DNA of 64,000 nucleotides from Jacaranda mimosifolia (taxonomy: Eukaryota; Streptophyta; Magnoliopsida; Lamiales; Bignoniaceae), in the NCBI GenBank assembly GCA_018894105.1, contig CM032133.1, positions 9,376,501 through 9,440,500 on the forward strand, given 5' to 3'. Below, piece after piece: positions 27,301-39,824 of this stretch. The notes below the pieces were generated by a model, which saw nothing but the letters and a program-made list of their open reading frames with translations, had not been told where the DNA came from and did not search any database. The position numbers and the translations under genes are program-made. Position 1 is the first letter of the stretch, and each line of letters begins with the position of its first letter.

Positions 27301-28513
27301 TTGAATTACTAAAAGTATATATAATATTTCTATATTTAAATTAAAAATAAATTATTTTTTTACACAGAATAAGAACTAGTTACTTTAGTGCTACAGTAGC
27401 TATGCCTATGTGATGTAAGGCCACATCACATGAAATGAAAATATTATATGTATGTGTTACAACTTGTTAGGTAATGGCGAAGTTAATTAATAATGTGTAC
27501 GGCTCATTAATTTAGTGTTGAAGCCAATTAAGTTGGTAATAATAATAATAATAATAATAATACTTTTGACAAGCAAAATCACTTTTATGTCAATAGCTTA
27601 CTTCCAACTGGATGCATGTTTTAATGGAAATGAAGCATTTGGGCCATTGATCTCGTTAACATGAAGGGTAGGAATAATTACATAGCAAATCACTTAATTA
27701 GATAATTGAAAAAAAAAAATAATATTCGATTTTGCCCTTGGGGTTAAATAAAATAGCCCATATCAAATAAGCAAACCATGTAACAACAAATTGCAGGCCA
27801 CCCATTTGTGACTTTAAAAAAGGGTTTATAACCCCCGAACTTTCTATTTTTTAAGTGACCTCTATATATATATATATATATATATCCTTTATCAAATTTA
27901 TCAGATCAATATTAATATACATTTTTACAAAACTAAAAGTAAGTCAACAAAACATTAAACAACAACAAATTCCCTTGCTACCACCCTTTTTTAACGCGCC
28001 CAATTCAAATTCTTTATTTAAATTAGTTTGTTACCTTCTATTATGTATTATAAATTAATACGTCAAATGTTAAAATAATTTTTGTAAATACATACTTAAA
28101 TGTGAATCACATATTTAATATATATTTTAAAATAAAATATAAGATAAACAATTCAAAATGTTACGCAGCTCATGCTTTACGTCATATAATAATTAATTTA
28201 ATCAGATAAAAAGAGAATAATTACGTACTCTCCGATTTTGTCAATTGAGTAAAATGCAAAAATTCATTATGATACAGGAGATAAGCACTCAACACCCCCT
28301 AACGAACAAATTGCAGGCCGCCTTTGGTGATTATTAAAAAGGACTATCGCCTCAAAATATTTATTGTTTTCTGCACCATCCATAGCCCCAACTGCTCGTT
28401 TATGCTTTTCACGTAGCTACCTCCTCCCCTGTGTACTCCCAATTGACTACCCTAATCCTGGCCAACACAATTTTTTTTTTTTTCCTTTAAAATTTGTCCA
28501 CACATATTTTTTT
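24346..28513. other. AT-rich intergenic DNA, no gene seen
   Basis: About 4.2 kb of AT-rich sequence contains a T run (24449-24467), an A run (25227-25246), (TA)n tracts (about 26612-26637 and 27862-27885) and an (AAT)n tract (about 27537-27561). The block at 26180-26290 ('gggtacccgc' through 'gcggggaattcccc') looks like one end of a degraded plant DNA element, but I found no matching opposite end. The 60- and 67-codon open frames here are AT-rich and show no family resemblance. I see no tRNA, rRNA or convincing coding exon. Confidence 0.6.
27725..28385. repeat. diverged direct repeat about 510 bp apart
   Basis: The block at about 27725-27870 and the block at about 28235-28385 share the order 'cgattttg', 'ACAAATTGCAGGCC', a 'ttggtga/ttgtga' stretch and 'taaaaa-gg'. 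The shared core begins at about 27787 and 28307. This looks like an old duplication of non-coding DNA, or two remnants of one repeat family. Confidence 0.4.
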
Positions 28514-29173
28514 GGGGGTTAATAATAATTTACCCCTGTGAAATATAAAATATTCAGAATCCCCCCATAAAAAATAAACGTACAAAAAATTCCATATGTT
28601 TAAAAAAATCATGTACACCGCCTTCTCCTTCTCATTTGCTGTCCATTTAATATAATTTTAAAATAAAAAGACTATTCAATTTAAATAACCTCTTATTATC
28701 ATTTTTTTTCTTTCATTCTTTTCTTTTCTTTTTATTTCTCATTTCTCTCTTCTTTCACTATTTCACATATTTCTCATTTTATACATATATATATATATAT
28801 TTATTATTATTTCTCATTTCTCATTATTTCATATATTCTCATTTTATACATATATAAATTTATTTATAAAATTAAAATCACTTTTATTTTTACCTTATCA
28901 ATTATATTAATCTTTCCTTCTATTCATTCATTCCAAAGTAAATAAAATTTAAATTTCATAAAAATATATAACATATTTTTTATTTATACTTAAATACATA
29001 TATATAAATTTATCTATAAAATTTAAATAACTTTTATTTATATATTTTTTATTTCTAATTATTCATTTCAAATTAATATTATATATATTTATTAATATAT
29101 ATATATATAATATACATATATTTTTTTGATAAGATATTTGTACATTTATATTAATATATATGATGTTCTTATC

Positions 29174-29220
<47 letters not shown>
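29174..29220. repeat. (TA)n(TG)n microsatellite
   Basis: About 16 bp of TA repeats run directly into about 32 bp of TG repeats, inside Mutator-like element 1. Confidence 0.9.
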
Positions 29221-29221
<1 letters not shown>

Positions 29222-29479
29222 TAATATATACAATTATTTAATAACATCATTTTTATATAAATTTATCTATAAAATTTAAATAATTTTATTTATATTTTTT
29301 TCTTTCTAATTATTTATTTCAAATTAAATATTATATATATTTAAGAAAATATATAATATATTTATATACATATATATTTTTTATACGATAGTTATATTTA
29401 TATATTTATTATCATATATATGATAATATATAATACATATATCATACTATATATATATATATTACAAAAATCCTACCAA

Positions 29480-29675
29480 CCCAGCCACCCTACCCCACCC
29501 CGTCTCCCCAAACCTTACATGGCTGCCATGGCAGCATTATTGCCAGATCTGGCTAGATCCGGCCACTGGCCGCCGTCTGCTTTTTATTTTATTTTCTTTT
29601 ATATAGCATCGTCGACTGTCGGCTGCCGGTGGTGGCTGCGGGCTGCCTGATGCTAACGGTGGCTACCAGCGGTAC
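29480..29675 (+). other. GC-rich island inside Mutator-like element 1
   Basis: An abrupt GC-rich segment sits in very AT-rich surroundings. It begins with a C-rich run, then CTGCCATGGCAG, then 'cagatctggctagatccggcc' and 'actggccgcc'. The order C-rich run, CTGCCATGGC, CAGATCT-GGCTAG, TGGCCGCC recurs in the island of element 2 (32996-33240). The segment could encode a peptide starting MAAMAALLPDLARSG at 29519, but no known domain is visible. It is possibly a captured host fragment. Confidence 0.5.
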
Positions 29676-30298
29676 TCATATATATATAATTGTATATATA
29701 TAAAAAATAATATGTACATATACACTTGTATATAATACATATATGCATTATATATATTATAATATATTATATTGTATATATATGTTTTATATATATATAT
29801 ATTTTAAAAATATAATATGATTTGATTTAAACCATTGATTTTTTAAAAGGAGATCCAATGATTGATGAATAAGGGCATAATTATCTTTTTATATACAAAA
29901 ATTTAAGCCTAGTTGCACGTATAAGCGCTTGTTTTACACCCACGCTCTCAGGGGAGTTTGTTGCATGGTTTTAAAAATGATAAGGGGATTTTTTGTACGT
30001 TTATTTTTCAGGAGGGGGAGCATTCTAAACATTTCATATTTCACAGGGAGTTAAATTATTATTAACCCATTTTTTTTATTTAAAAATTCAGTCTCAAATT
30101 TTATATGTAAAATTTATGTTATTGAATCAATAACTAACTGCTGTTCATATATGTGTATATATATATATATATATATTTACTTATGTATACATTGTGGCCC
30201 GAGTGTTGGTAACATGCACGAGGAGGGTTAAAATTGTCATTACGGGTTAATTGTCACAAAGTTTTCATTACCATTTATTTTATTGTAGGGGTTTTTGG

Positions 30299-30338
30299 CC
30301 AATTTGATGTTCCATAGGCAGCCAGCAATATATAATAT
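30299..30338 (+). promoter_or_regulatory. putative core promoter of the acyl-CoA ligase gene
   Basis: A TATA box-like ATATATAATATGC lies at about 30328-30340, with a CCAAT at 30299-30303. The TATA box is about 55 bp before the start codon, implying a 5' leader of only about 25-35 bases. The whole space between the Mutator-like element and the start codon is about 320 bp and also contains a (TA)n tract (about 30152-30176). Confidence 0.5.
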
Positions 30339-30390
30339 GCCCAAAGCACTTGTTCTACACAGAAAAACCTGTGCAACTAATTAAAACAAT

Positions 30391-32262
30391 ATGCATCCTC
30401 TCAAACAAACACATTCAAGTTCTTGGCTTCTCTCTTCTTCCTTAGGCTTCCAAGAAAAACTAGCTTCACCATGGCACAAATCTTGCTGTCCAGCTAACTT
30501 GCTACCCTCCGCCAGAAAAAGTACAGTTCAAGTTTCAGTATCATTGTCTCCCTTCAACTCTTCAAAGAAGTCAACTTTCTCTCTAGAAAATGAAAGCATA
30601 GAGAAGGTACAACACAGGTCAGCGGCAAATTTATCCGCTCTTACTCCAATAGAATTCTTGGAAAGGGCTGCTGTTGTGTATGGAGATTGCCCTTCAATTC
30701 TGTACAATGAGGCCACCCGTACATGGTCCGAAACCCATATCAGATGTCTGAAATTGGCTTCATCTATTGTTTCCCTCGGCATCAGGAGGGGGGATGTGGT
30801 TTCCGTTTTGGCGCCAAATTTGCCCGCCATGTGCGAACTCCATTTTGCTGTCCCGATGGCCGGGGCAATCCTGAATACAGTAAATCTCCGTCTGGACGCC
30901 AATGCAATCTCCAATCTGCTTCAACACAGCGGGTCCAAGCTCGTCTTCGTCGACTGCCAATCTGCATCTCTCGTTCACGAAGCCATTTCCATGTTCCCTT
31001 CCAATTTACGGCGCCCAGATTTAGCCCTCATCAGAGATGAGGATTACGAAAGTTCTGTGAATAACTCATATCTGCAACTCAACGGAATTGATCACGACTA
31101 TATTGATTACGAAAATATGGTGGAAAATGGTGATCCAGGGTTCAAATGGATTCGGCCCGAGAGCGAGTGGGAACCGATTACCTTGAATTACACCTCCGGC
31201 ACCACCTCTTCTCCCAAGGGAGTTTTGCACAGCCACCGGGGAGCTTTCCTGATATCAGTGAATTCCTTGCTTGACTGGTCTGTGCCGAAGCAGCCAGTGT
31301 ACTTGTTGACACTGCCAATGTTCCATGCCAATGGGTGGAGCTACGCTTGGGGCATGGCGGCAGTGGGCGGCACTAATGTCTGCCTCCGCCGAGTGGATGC
31401 AACCTCCATCTACCAGGCATTAGAGAGATATAAAGTAACACACATGTGTGGTGCCCCAGTGATGCTTAACATGTTGACCAACCATCCCTGCAGCAAACCG
31501 CTGGACACTCCTGTCCACATCATGACCGCTGGGGCGCCGCCTCCTGCGGCGGTGCTTGGCCGGGCCGAATCACTGGGCTTCATTGTGAGTCACGGGTATG
31601 GATTGACGGAGACAGGCGGGCTAGTGGTAACGTGCGCATGGAAGCAAGAATGGAACCATTTGGCAGACACACAGAGAGCCAAGCTCAAGGCGAGACAGGG
31701 AGTGGGGACCATCGGATTTTCGGGAGTCGACGTGGTAGAGCCTGATTCAGGTTTGAGCGTGGCCAGAGATGGTTCGACAATGGGGGAAATCGTGCTGAGA
31801 GGCGGCAGCTTGATGCTTGGATATCTCAAAGATCCTGAGGGAACATCGAAATGCATGAGAGAAAATGGGTGGTTTTATACAGGAGATGTCGGGGTGATGC
31901 ACCCCGACGGGTACTTGGAGGTGAAGGACAGATCTAAGGATGTGATCATCTGCGGCGGAGAGAATTTGAGCAGTGTGGAGGTGGAGGCTGTTTTGTACAC
32001 CCACCCGGCGGTGAATGAGGCGGCGGTGGTGGCACGGCCCGACAGGTATTGGGGGGAGACGCCGTGTGCATTTGTCAGTTTGAAGGAGGAGGTGGCTGAG
32101 AAGCCAACGGAGAAAGAGATAAGGGAGTTTTGCAAGGCGAGGCTACCTCTTTATATGGTGCCAAGAATGGTAGTGTTCAAGGAGGAGCTTCCAAAGACAT
32201 CAACGGGTAAGCTCCAAAAGTTTTTGCTCAGAGACATGGCTAAAGATTTGGGAAAATACTAG
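30391..32262 (+). CDS. acyl-activating enzyme (acyl-CoA ligase, AAE clade VI-like), intact
   Basis: This 623-residue intronless reading frame encodes an ANL-superfamily adenylate-forming enzyme. By family it should activate a carboxylic acid with ATP and then form its CoA thioester. Seen directly: the P-loop YTSGTTSSPKG at residues 267-277, SHGYGLTETGG at 400-410, GWFYTGD ending at D499, DRSKD at 513-517, the hinge/C-domain GGEN at 522-525, and the expected catalytic lysine K607 in PKTSTGKLQK. The overall pattern matches the plant AAE1/AAE2/BZO1 group (short-chain, medium-chain or benzoate-type substrates); the substrate cannot be read from sequence. Residues 1-80 are an extra N-terminal extension, Ser/Lys-rich with one acidic residue (E22) in the first 65. 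This suggests a plastid or mitochondrial transit peptide. The C-terminus is LGKY, so the peroxisomal SKL-type signal common in relatives is absent. The base composition is much more GC-rich than the flanks. Confidence 0.93.
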   Translation: MHPLKQTHSSSWLLSSSLGFQEKLASPWHKSCCPANLLPSARKSTVQVSVSLSPFNSSKKSTFSLENESIEKVQHRSAANLSALTPIEFLERAAVVYGDCPSILYNEATRTWSETHIRCLKLASSIVSLGIRRGDVVSVLAPNLPAMCELHFAVPMAGAILNTVNLRLDANAISNLLQHSGSKLVFVDCQSASLVHEAISMFPSNLRRPDLALIRDEDYESSVNNSYLQLNGIDHDYIDYENMVENGDPGFKWIRPESEWEPITLNYTSGTTSSPKGVLHSHRGAFLISVNSLLDWSVPKQPVYLLTLPMFHANGWSYAWGMAAVGGTNVCLRRVDATSIYQALERYKVTHMCGAPVMLNMLTNHPCSKPLDTPVHIMTAGAPPPAAVLGRAESLGFIVSHGYGLTETGGLVVTCAWKQEWNHLADTQRAKLKARQGVGTIGFSGVDVVEPDSGLSVARDGSTMGEIVLRGGSLMLGYLKDPEGTSKCMRENGWFYTGDVGVMHPDGYLEVKDRSKDVIICGGENLSSVEVEAVLYTHPAVNEAAVVARPDRYWGETPCAFVSLKEEVAEKPTEKEIREFCKARLPLYMVPRMVVFKEELPKTSTGKLQKFLLRDMAKDLGKY

Positions 32263-32530
32263 TCTACACTTACACAATTGGATAGATCATTAAGAAATTA
32301 AATTTAAACTTGACTTACCCAAACAAAGTAAAAATTAGAGTATAACCAAAGGGACATAATGAGAAAAAGTGGACGAAATGAGAGAGCTAAAATTGTGTTG
32401 CTGTTTAAGTTCTTTAATTTTTTTTCTTTGGAAAGTTAGAAAAATTATTAGAAGCATCTTTGTTCAAAATTATGCACGGATCCCACCGTATCAACACAAC
32501 ATATATTTACTGTTCGCAAGATATAATTTT
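32263..32530 (+). other. 3' flank of the acyl-CoA ligase gene
   Basis: 268 bp of AT-rich DNA between the stop codon and Mutator-like element 2 must hold the 3' UTR and polyadenylation region. No perfect AATAAA close to the stop was noticed. The short open frame at 32369-32557 runs into the transposon and is not considered a gene. Confidence 0.5.
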
Positions 32531-32995
32531 GGGAAAAATATAAAATTGGTCCCGTAACTATATCCTACTGGCAAATTTTGACTTTATCTTTTTAAACCAC
32601 AATTTTGGTACACTAGCTTTTGAATTTTGGTAATTTGAGGACAAATTCAGCCCGAATTCATTTGCAGCCAGCCCGATCCTACGCGGCACATGATGTGGCA
32701 CCACTTGTCCTACTTTTCTCCTGAGTGACAATGACATGGCAATTCAACTTGCCACGTCAGCAAAATATGAAAATAATAAAGAAAAATAAATTTATATATA
32801 AAATATAAAAAAATAAAGACATGAAAAATAAAAAAATAGTCAAAAAATAAAAATATATACATACAAATATATATATACATATATATATAAATTTTAAATA
32901 CATAAATATATATACATACAAATATATATACATATATATAAATTTTAAATACATAAATAATTAAATATATATACATATAATATATATATATAGAC

Positions 32996-33250
32996 CCAAC
33001 ACGCTACCCCCCCCAACCCTCGTCGCTGCCATGGCCATTAGCTGACAGATCTAGCTAGGCCAGATCTACCTGGCCGCCTCGGCCTGGCGGTTGCAACTTG
33101 GCGCATGCGGCCTCCGAGCCGAGGCTGAGGCGGCTGCCAACTTGAGGCAAGCGGCTGCTGGCCAACGGCCAAGTTAAGGGAAGAGGGGTGTGGTTGGGGG
33201 GGAAGGGAGGAGTGCTGAAGGGCGAGGGTGGCGATTCTTCTTCTTCTTCT
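32996..33250. other. GC-rich island inside Mutator-like element 2
   Basis: An abrupt GC-rich stretch contains a C-run, CTGCCATGGC, 'cagatctagctaggccagatc', 'tggccgcctcggcc' and several short inverted motifs (for example 'aacttggc' and 'gccaactt'). It ends in a (TTC)n/(TTA)n tract. It shares motif order with the island in element 1. The reading frame after the ATG stops within five codons, so no peptide is supported. Confidence 0.5.
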
Positions 33251-33316
33251 TCTTATTATTATTATTATTATTATTATTTGAATTCTTTATTTATATTAAT
33301 TGAATAATTGAGTTAT

Positions 33317-34243
<927 letters not shown>

Positions 34244-35213
34244 CAAGTTTTAAATTTTTTTTAGGACTCAATTCATTTAATTCGATAATTTAGCAAGTGG
34301 GATACATGTGTATGCGTGTTTATATATGTGAATATATATATATATAAGTATATAAATATTTTTCAAGATTTATCTTTCTTTTTTTTTATCTTTTTGCTTT
34401 TTTCAATTTTTATGTACCTATTTTTTAATTTTTTGTGCAAATTTTCCATTTTTTTTTGTCTAGTAAAATATATGGCAAGAAGGGATTGCCACACCACATG
34501 CCACGTAGGAGAGAGGATGTGATGTGGCGCCACATCATGTGCCACGTAGGATCGGGCCGACTGCAAATGAATTCAGGCTGAATTTGGCCTCAAATTGCTA
34601 AAATTCAAAAGTTAGTGTACTAAAATTGCACCCGAAAAGATAAAGTCAAAATTTGCCAGTAGGGTATAGTTACGGGACCAATTTTGCATTTTTTCCTATA
34701 ATTTTAATAAGCAATGTTTTAAAAATCGAACTGGATGTTGAACCAGCGATTTTACTAGTTATTGGTTCGATCGGTGTAATGTCATAGTGATGCAATAATT
34801 ATATATATTATTATAAATATATATATAATATTATTAAATATTGCAAAAAATAGAAAAATTCCAACAATATAGAAATAAAAAAAAAAATCTCCATATTTTA
34901 GTCATTTTTTTCTTCAAATGGTTCTTTAGAGAATAGCATTTCTTTATTAATCAATTACAAATATAAAATCTAATTCAAATAGTACCACACAACAATTTAA
35001 CATTAATACAAATGGCCATCGATCCCTTAAAGTTTCAAGTTCAATACTTAACTCAATAGAACAAGTTTTTTCACACTAAATGTCCAATATATTCCAATAT
35101 AAATTAAATAAAACAACAACAAATTCAACATCAATTATCCAAAATATAACTACATCATTGGACTTCAAATAAAGAAACTCAAGTTCCAAAAACTACAATG
35201 TTGCCCAAAGTCT

Positions 35214-37680
35214 TTAGTCATCATCTTCATCAATGAGATAATTCCTTTGTTGCCTTAAAATATGATTTACTTCACCATCATTAGAGCTTGAGCTCATGCC
35301 ACCAAAATTTGACAAATCAACTTAATCATTGATCATATCTATGTCATCTTCATCACCTAGACAAATAACTATATAATATGAGCAAAATAACAAGAAAATT
35401 ATATATTAACACAATTTGTGAACAAATATTAGATAATCAAGTGTATAAATAGCCTCTAGGTGGATGCAAGTTTTCCTTACACATATCCTCCTCAAGCATT
35501 TCTTCCAACTCATCACAATCAAGTTCTCCACTTGGCTCTTCCTCAATTACCCAAAAGTCCACTTTATCAATGTATTCATAATCAATAGGATCATATGACC
35601 TTTTTCTTTGTTTACCACTACAAATACCATAACATTTGAAATATAATTTTTAGTTAGGAATAGGAGGTGCTAAATAATTGATAATATGAACAATTACTAA
35701 AAATATAAAAATTAAATAAAAACAAAATAAAAGTAATTATTAATTCTTACCGATGTTGCAAGCGCAGATTATAATGAACAAAGACAAAATCATTTAATCT
35801 TTGATGCTCCAACATGTTCCTCTTCTTAGTATGGATGCGTTCAAATACACTCCAATTACGCTCACATCTAGAAGAAGATGAGGCTTGACTCAATATCTTG
35901 ATAGCAATCTTCTGCAAATTTGGTGCCACTACCAAATATCCTCCACTATTCATCTTTAAAAACAATTATACACCATGAACACAAATAAGATTAAAATCAC
36001 ATCATATTAAAAAAAAATCAATGATTAAATAAGAAATATGAAATACATACCAAGTCGAGTAGTTTTTGCATTATTTATTGCTAATTTTCTTCCAAAACTA
36101 TTTATGCGCTCTCGAAACATACTAATTTCATCCAACACATTATCTACTCCAAGACAAAGTTTCTCAATGACATCAAGTAAACCATTCATAGCTTTATCAC
36201 TTTGAGAAGGGCTCTCTAGGTCATATTGAAATGCAGGGTTTAAGTAAAATGTAGTTGCATGGAGACTTTTGCCCAACATATTTTTCCATCTTTGATTGAT
36301 AATATCAATATAAGTGTTGTACAAATGCTCCTTATTTTTGAATAATTCCTTGATGCCTTTTATTGCCCTCCACATCCCCTCATAAACATAGCCTAACGAA
36401 GGCTTCTCATCAGAATCACACATGTGCAATAACCTCATTAGTGGATCCATAATCTTCACAATAATTAAGTAGTTGTTCCAAAATGTGCTATCTAGAACAA
36501 TTTGCTTAACCTCTTTGCCCTTTTCAGTTTTCAAAAACTTTTTGAATCCTGCACTTACAACCATAGCTTCCAAATGTTTTTTGTGATCACAAAGACTCTT
36601 CAATGCTATAAATGTTGTGCCAAAATGAGTATCCAATATATAAATAATTTCGGTCCATCTAACTCATTTCCTCGACCACGTATGAGGCCACTTATGATTG
36701 TATATAAAAGTTGTGTTCCTTGAAGCAAGAACTACCAAAATTTTCACTAAAGTCATTTCTCCAAAATCCTTCATTATCCAATTTATACAATGAGTAGAAC
36801 TCTAGACCAATAAATTGAAGGATATTTTTTAGAGAGCAATTTTCCAGCTTTCTTGTAGTTCTTTGCATTGTCAGTGATCATATAAACAACATTATTAACA
36901 CCCACCATCACAACTATTTCAAAAAAAAGATTTCATAAAGTTTCTGCATTACTTTCAGCATCCAAGACATCCATAGATTTAATAAATGAGATCACATACG
37001 GACAATAAACCAAGATATTTGTCAATGACCTATGACTGTGATTAGTCCAACCATCACCCATAATTGTGCAACCGGTCTCAACCCATTTAGATTCAACTGA
37101 TATTGAGATTTTGCTTTTTTAAGTAAAGGAACTCTTAAAGCATGATAAGAAGGACCAGTGTATCCATGCCCCATTGTTGCTATCCTATTTATCATTGGTT
37201 GAAAATATGGTGAATTCATAATATTGATTAGGATACAACAATCATAAATCCATAAAGCAATAGCCATATCATTGTCATGCCATCTTTCTCTATTTTGCAA
37301 TTTTGCTTGTGTACTAAGTTGAGATAAATCAATACCACCACCAACTTTCATGTAACTTTTAATGTGAGTTGTTTTCTTCCTTTTATTACTACCACTAGCA
37401 TTTTGTTTACTTGTTGGATTTGAAATTTCTTCAACATCATTTCCTTCAAAATCACATGTAACATCATCATATAAATCCAACTTAGATGCATCTTTCCCCT
37501 TTTTATTATGTGAAATCTCAATTAGTGCTCTTTTAATTTGAAAACGAGCATGCTCAGGAACTTTAAAACAAGCCTTTACATTACCAGTAATGCCAACAAG
37601 ATGTTGCTTCATCTGATTAATTCCTCCACCATTGATTGCTTAATTGCAATAAAAACATTTGAGAGTTCGAGTCTTGCCAC
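35214..37680 (-). pseudogene. hAT transposase (BED finger, DUF659, C-terminal dimerisation), broken
   Basis: Read on the minus strand, the remnant runs in order. First is a BED-type zinc finger start (KCFYCN at about 37655) interrupted by a stop codon directly after it, followed by QMKQHLVGITGNVKACFK (37612 downwards). Next comes a Lys/Asn-rich linker, then a DUF659-like core (MGDGWTNHSHRSL at about 37060, VVYMITDNAKNYKKAGKLL at about 36870) with several stops. The central part is open from 36636 to 36025 (203 codons). The hAT C-terminal motif (SSSSRCERNWSVFERIHTKK) lies at 35747-35965. The acidic C-terminus DEDDD precedes a stop at 35214. Introns probably separate some pieces (for example near 35966-36030). 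Several stops make it inactive. Confidence 0.88.
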
Positions 37681-38879
37681 TTGAAGGTACCTCATAGCAA
37701 TGCTTCTATGCTATATCATTCCTTTGACGAGGATTTTGACCACAACTTCCAGATTGTTCTATTGATTGTGATTGGTCCAATGGCGTATGTGGTGCAGAGG
37801 AAGTGGCATTTTTCATGTCCTACAATTTCAAGAAAAAATAGTTTTAGTACAAAAATAAATTAGATCAACTAGAAGATGTTAAAGTACAATTAGGATAATT
37901 AAAATAAAAATAGTAATTGCTCATCGCCCCATAAAATACTTTTTTCAAGAGTTTAATGATTCATTTCAATAATTCATGAGTAACTCAAATGTAGATACTA
38001 AAATTTTTAATTTTCTTATTCTAGTTTCCACTTGAATATTATTTTAATAATTATAATAAAACTGAAAACCCATCAATTGTTAAAGGAAATTAGCACCATT
38101 AGCCAAAATCAAATACAATAAAATTTGCCTAGTTAATAATTTAATGATTCACTTCATGATTGAATCAATATAAATACTAATATTTTTAATTTTCTTATTC
38201 TATTTTTCCATGTTATCATTTTTCAACCATAAGTATTAAAATTTCTAGAAACTAAATAAAGCTTTACAAGCATTTTGCCTACTATTGAGTGCATTTTGCT
38301 TGATGTCTCATCCCGTCATTGCAAGGATAGTTTTGGAAAATTTTTAATTTGGGTTTGTAGAAAGAAAAACACAAAACATAATTTTAGGGCACCAAAATCA
38401 ATTGGGTGAAATTTTAATTATCAAGCTCAACACAGATGAACCTAAACTACCCGAACATACCATCGGCAGTCCTTCACAAAGCACAGTGGGCATTGAGAAA
38501 GCTTTTCATTATTAATATAATTATTTAATATAAAATAGTGTAGAAATTAAAAAGAAATAAAATGGACATTCTTGGATGGAACTAACTTACCATTTTAATA
38601 TTTTATTGTTGAAGTCTTGAAGAGGATGGACTATGGAGTGGAGATCTTGTGATTATTTCTCTTCAAAGTTCAAAGTGAAGAAATGGGATGGGAGAGTTGC
38701 AAGCTTGCAACATAGCAGCAGAAAACAATAAGTGGCCGCTAGTATGGAGGAAGAAAGAGAAATAAAAGAAAAGATAGATCCACAAATTGATTGAAAAGTA
38801 TGAGAGAAATTAAAAGTTTAAAACCCTAGTCGCTGGTCAACTCAAGTCAACTTTGGTATATTAAATTGTTAACATTTTT

Positions 38880-39075
38880 TTTGGATAGTGAACCGGTGGT
38901 TAGTCTCATCTAGAATAAAAAAAAAAGGTAGTGAATTGGTCAAAAACTGATCGAATAGGTATCGGGTTGACCGGTTCACAACTGGTCAGTTTATGAGTGA
39001 TTTTTTGGTTTGATTTGGACCGGACCAACCACTAGTCATCGGTTGGACCATTCGAACCAGCCGGTCCGATTCGGT
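38880..39075. repeat. subterminal ACCGGT-type motif cluster of the hAT element
   Basis: At least five motifs of the kind GAACCGGT, GACCGGTT, ACTGGTCAG, GGACCGGACC and GCCGGTCC occur within 200 bp of the right end. Clusters like this in hAT elements are usually transposase binding sites. The left end has weaker versions (for example 'gaaccagcg' and 'ggttcgatcgg' at 34740-34775). Confidence 0.5.
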
Positions 39076-39096
39076 TTTTAAAACATTGTTAATAGG

Positions 39097-39824
39097 GTTA
39101 ATAGCAACAACCCCTTAAGTTTGATATAATTATAAGTACACTTTCAATGGTTTAAAAAATTATATTTACCTCACTTGACGTTTGTTGCAACCTAACAAAT
39201 TGATTTAATCATTAGTCAAACTAATAGAATTTACTGACATCATCGTTGCAAATTTCTAAAAAACTAATTTTACCCTTCAATTGACTGAACTTGAGTGTTG
39301 ACTATTATGTTGGACAAAAATATTCTTATGCTATTAATGCATGCGTATGCATGTGCGAATGGAGTTGTAATTAACAAAACTTGACCAGAGATTAGCACTG
39401 TAATGAATTAAACTAATTGTTAATAATGCAGTTGGAAATATAATCTTATGAAATAATATTTATTTATTTAAAACTAAAAGTAAAAAATTATTTTTTATTT
39501 TTATCATTTTAATATATGTTATTTTTATTATTCTAATATATATTGCAAACTTTTATCTTACGTAGAACCCCCTCAGATAAATGTATTATGACATAGGCCT
39601 CCTTCGTATAAAGCCTACAATACATTGAGCCCCCTATTAAATAAAAAACATGCAAGTTTCAGCACTACAAATTCAACAATATATATATACTTTGAGTAAT
39701 ATGAACAAGCTGAGCATTAGAAAACAAGAAAAATATACTTCAACAGGAAATATCATCACAGAGCAACCATACAAATATCAGCACAAGCACATACCAAAAT
39801 ATGTCTTCATATATACCCAATTTA
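39097..39824. other. short intergenic stretch between hAT and copia elements
   Basis: About 730 bp is AT-rich. Blocks such as 'gggttaatagcaacaacccc' and 'acgtagaaccccctcag' resemble the ends of plant DNA elements, but no partner end was found. No gene is visible. Confidence 0.5.

Larger units (their letters stand above)
28514..30068. mobile_element. non-autonomous Mutator-like element 1
   Basis: Long terminal inverted repeats of roughly 110-125 bp define this 1.55-kb element. The left end starts GGGGTTAATAATAATTTA, and the right end, read on the other strand, starts GGGTTAATAATAATTTAA. Both then share a 'ccctgtgaaatat' block and an 'aaaaataaacgtacaaaaaa' block. A T-rich flank of the form ATTTTTTT borders both sides (28506-28513 and from 30069), consistent with an 8-9-bp target duplication, although a homopolymer is weak evidence. 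No transposase is encoded. Inside are (TA)n/(TG)n tracts and a GC-rich island. The element ends about 320 bp before the start codon of the acyl-CoA ligase gene, so it borders that promoter. Confidence 0.7.
34712..39088 (-). mobile_element. hAT-superfamily DNA transposon, decayed
   Basis: Terminal inverted repeats of the form CAATGTTTTAAAAATCGAAC (left) and, on the other strand at the right, CAATGTTTTAAAAACCGAAT bound a 4.38-kb element. The flanks TTAATAAG (34704-34711) and TTAATAGG (39089-39096) form an 8-bp target duplication with one change, as expected for hAT. The subterminal region at 38880-39075 is rich in ACCGGT/GGACCGG motifs. The left duplication overlaps the 9-bp duplication of the neighbouring Mutator-like element. 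The transposase gene inside is on the minus strand and broken. Confidence 0.9.

Noticed and set aside
30528..32135. Several open frames of 60-128 codons on the minus strand and in other frames across the acyl-CoA ligase gene
   Set aside because: They are shadows of the GC-richer true coding frame and match no protein family.
39097..39290. Possible terminal inverted repeat of another DNA element ('gggttaatagcaacaacccc')
   Set aside because: The inverted partner was not found in the window, and the similarity in style to other plant element ends is not enough.
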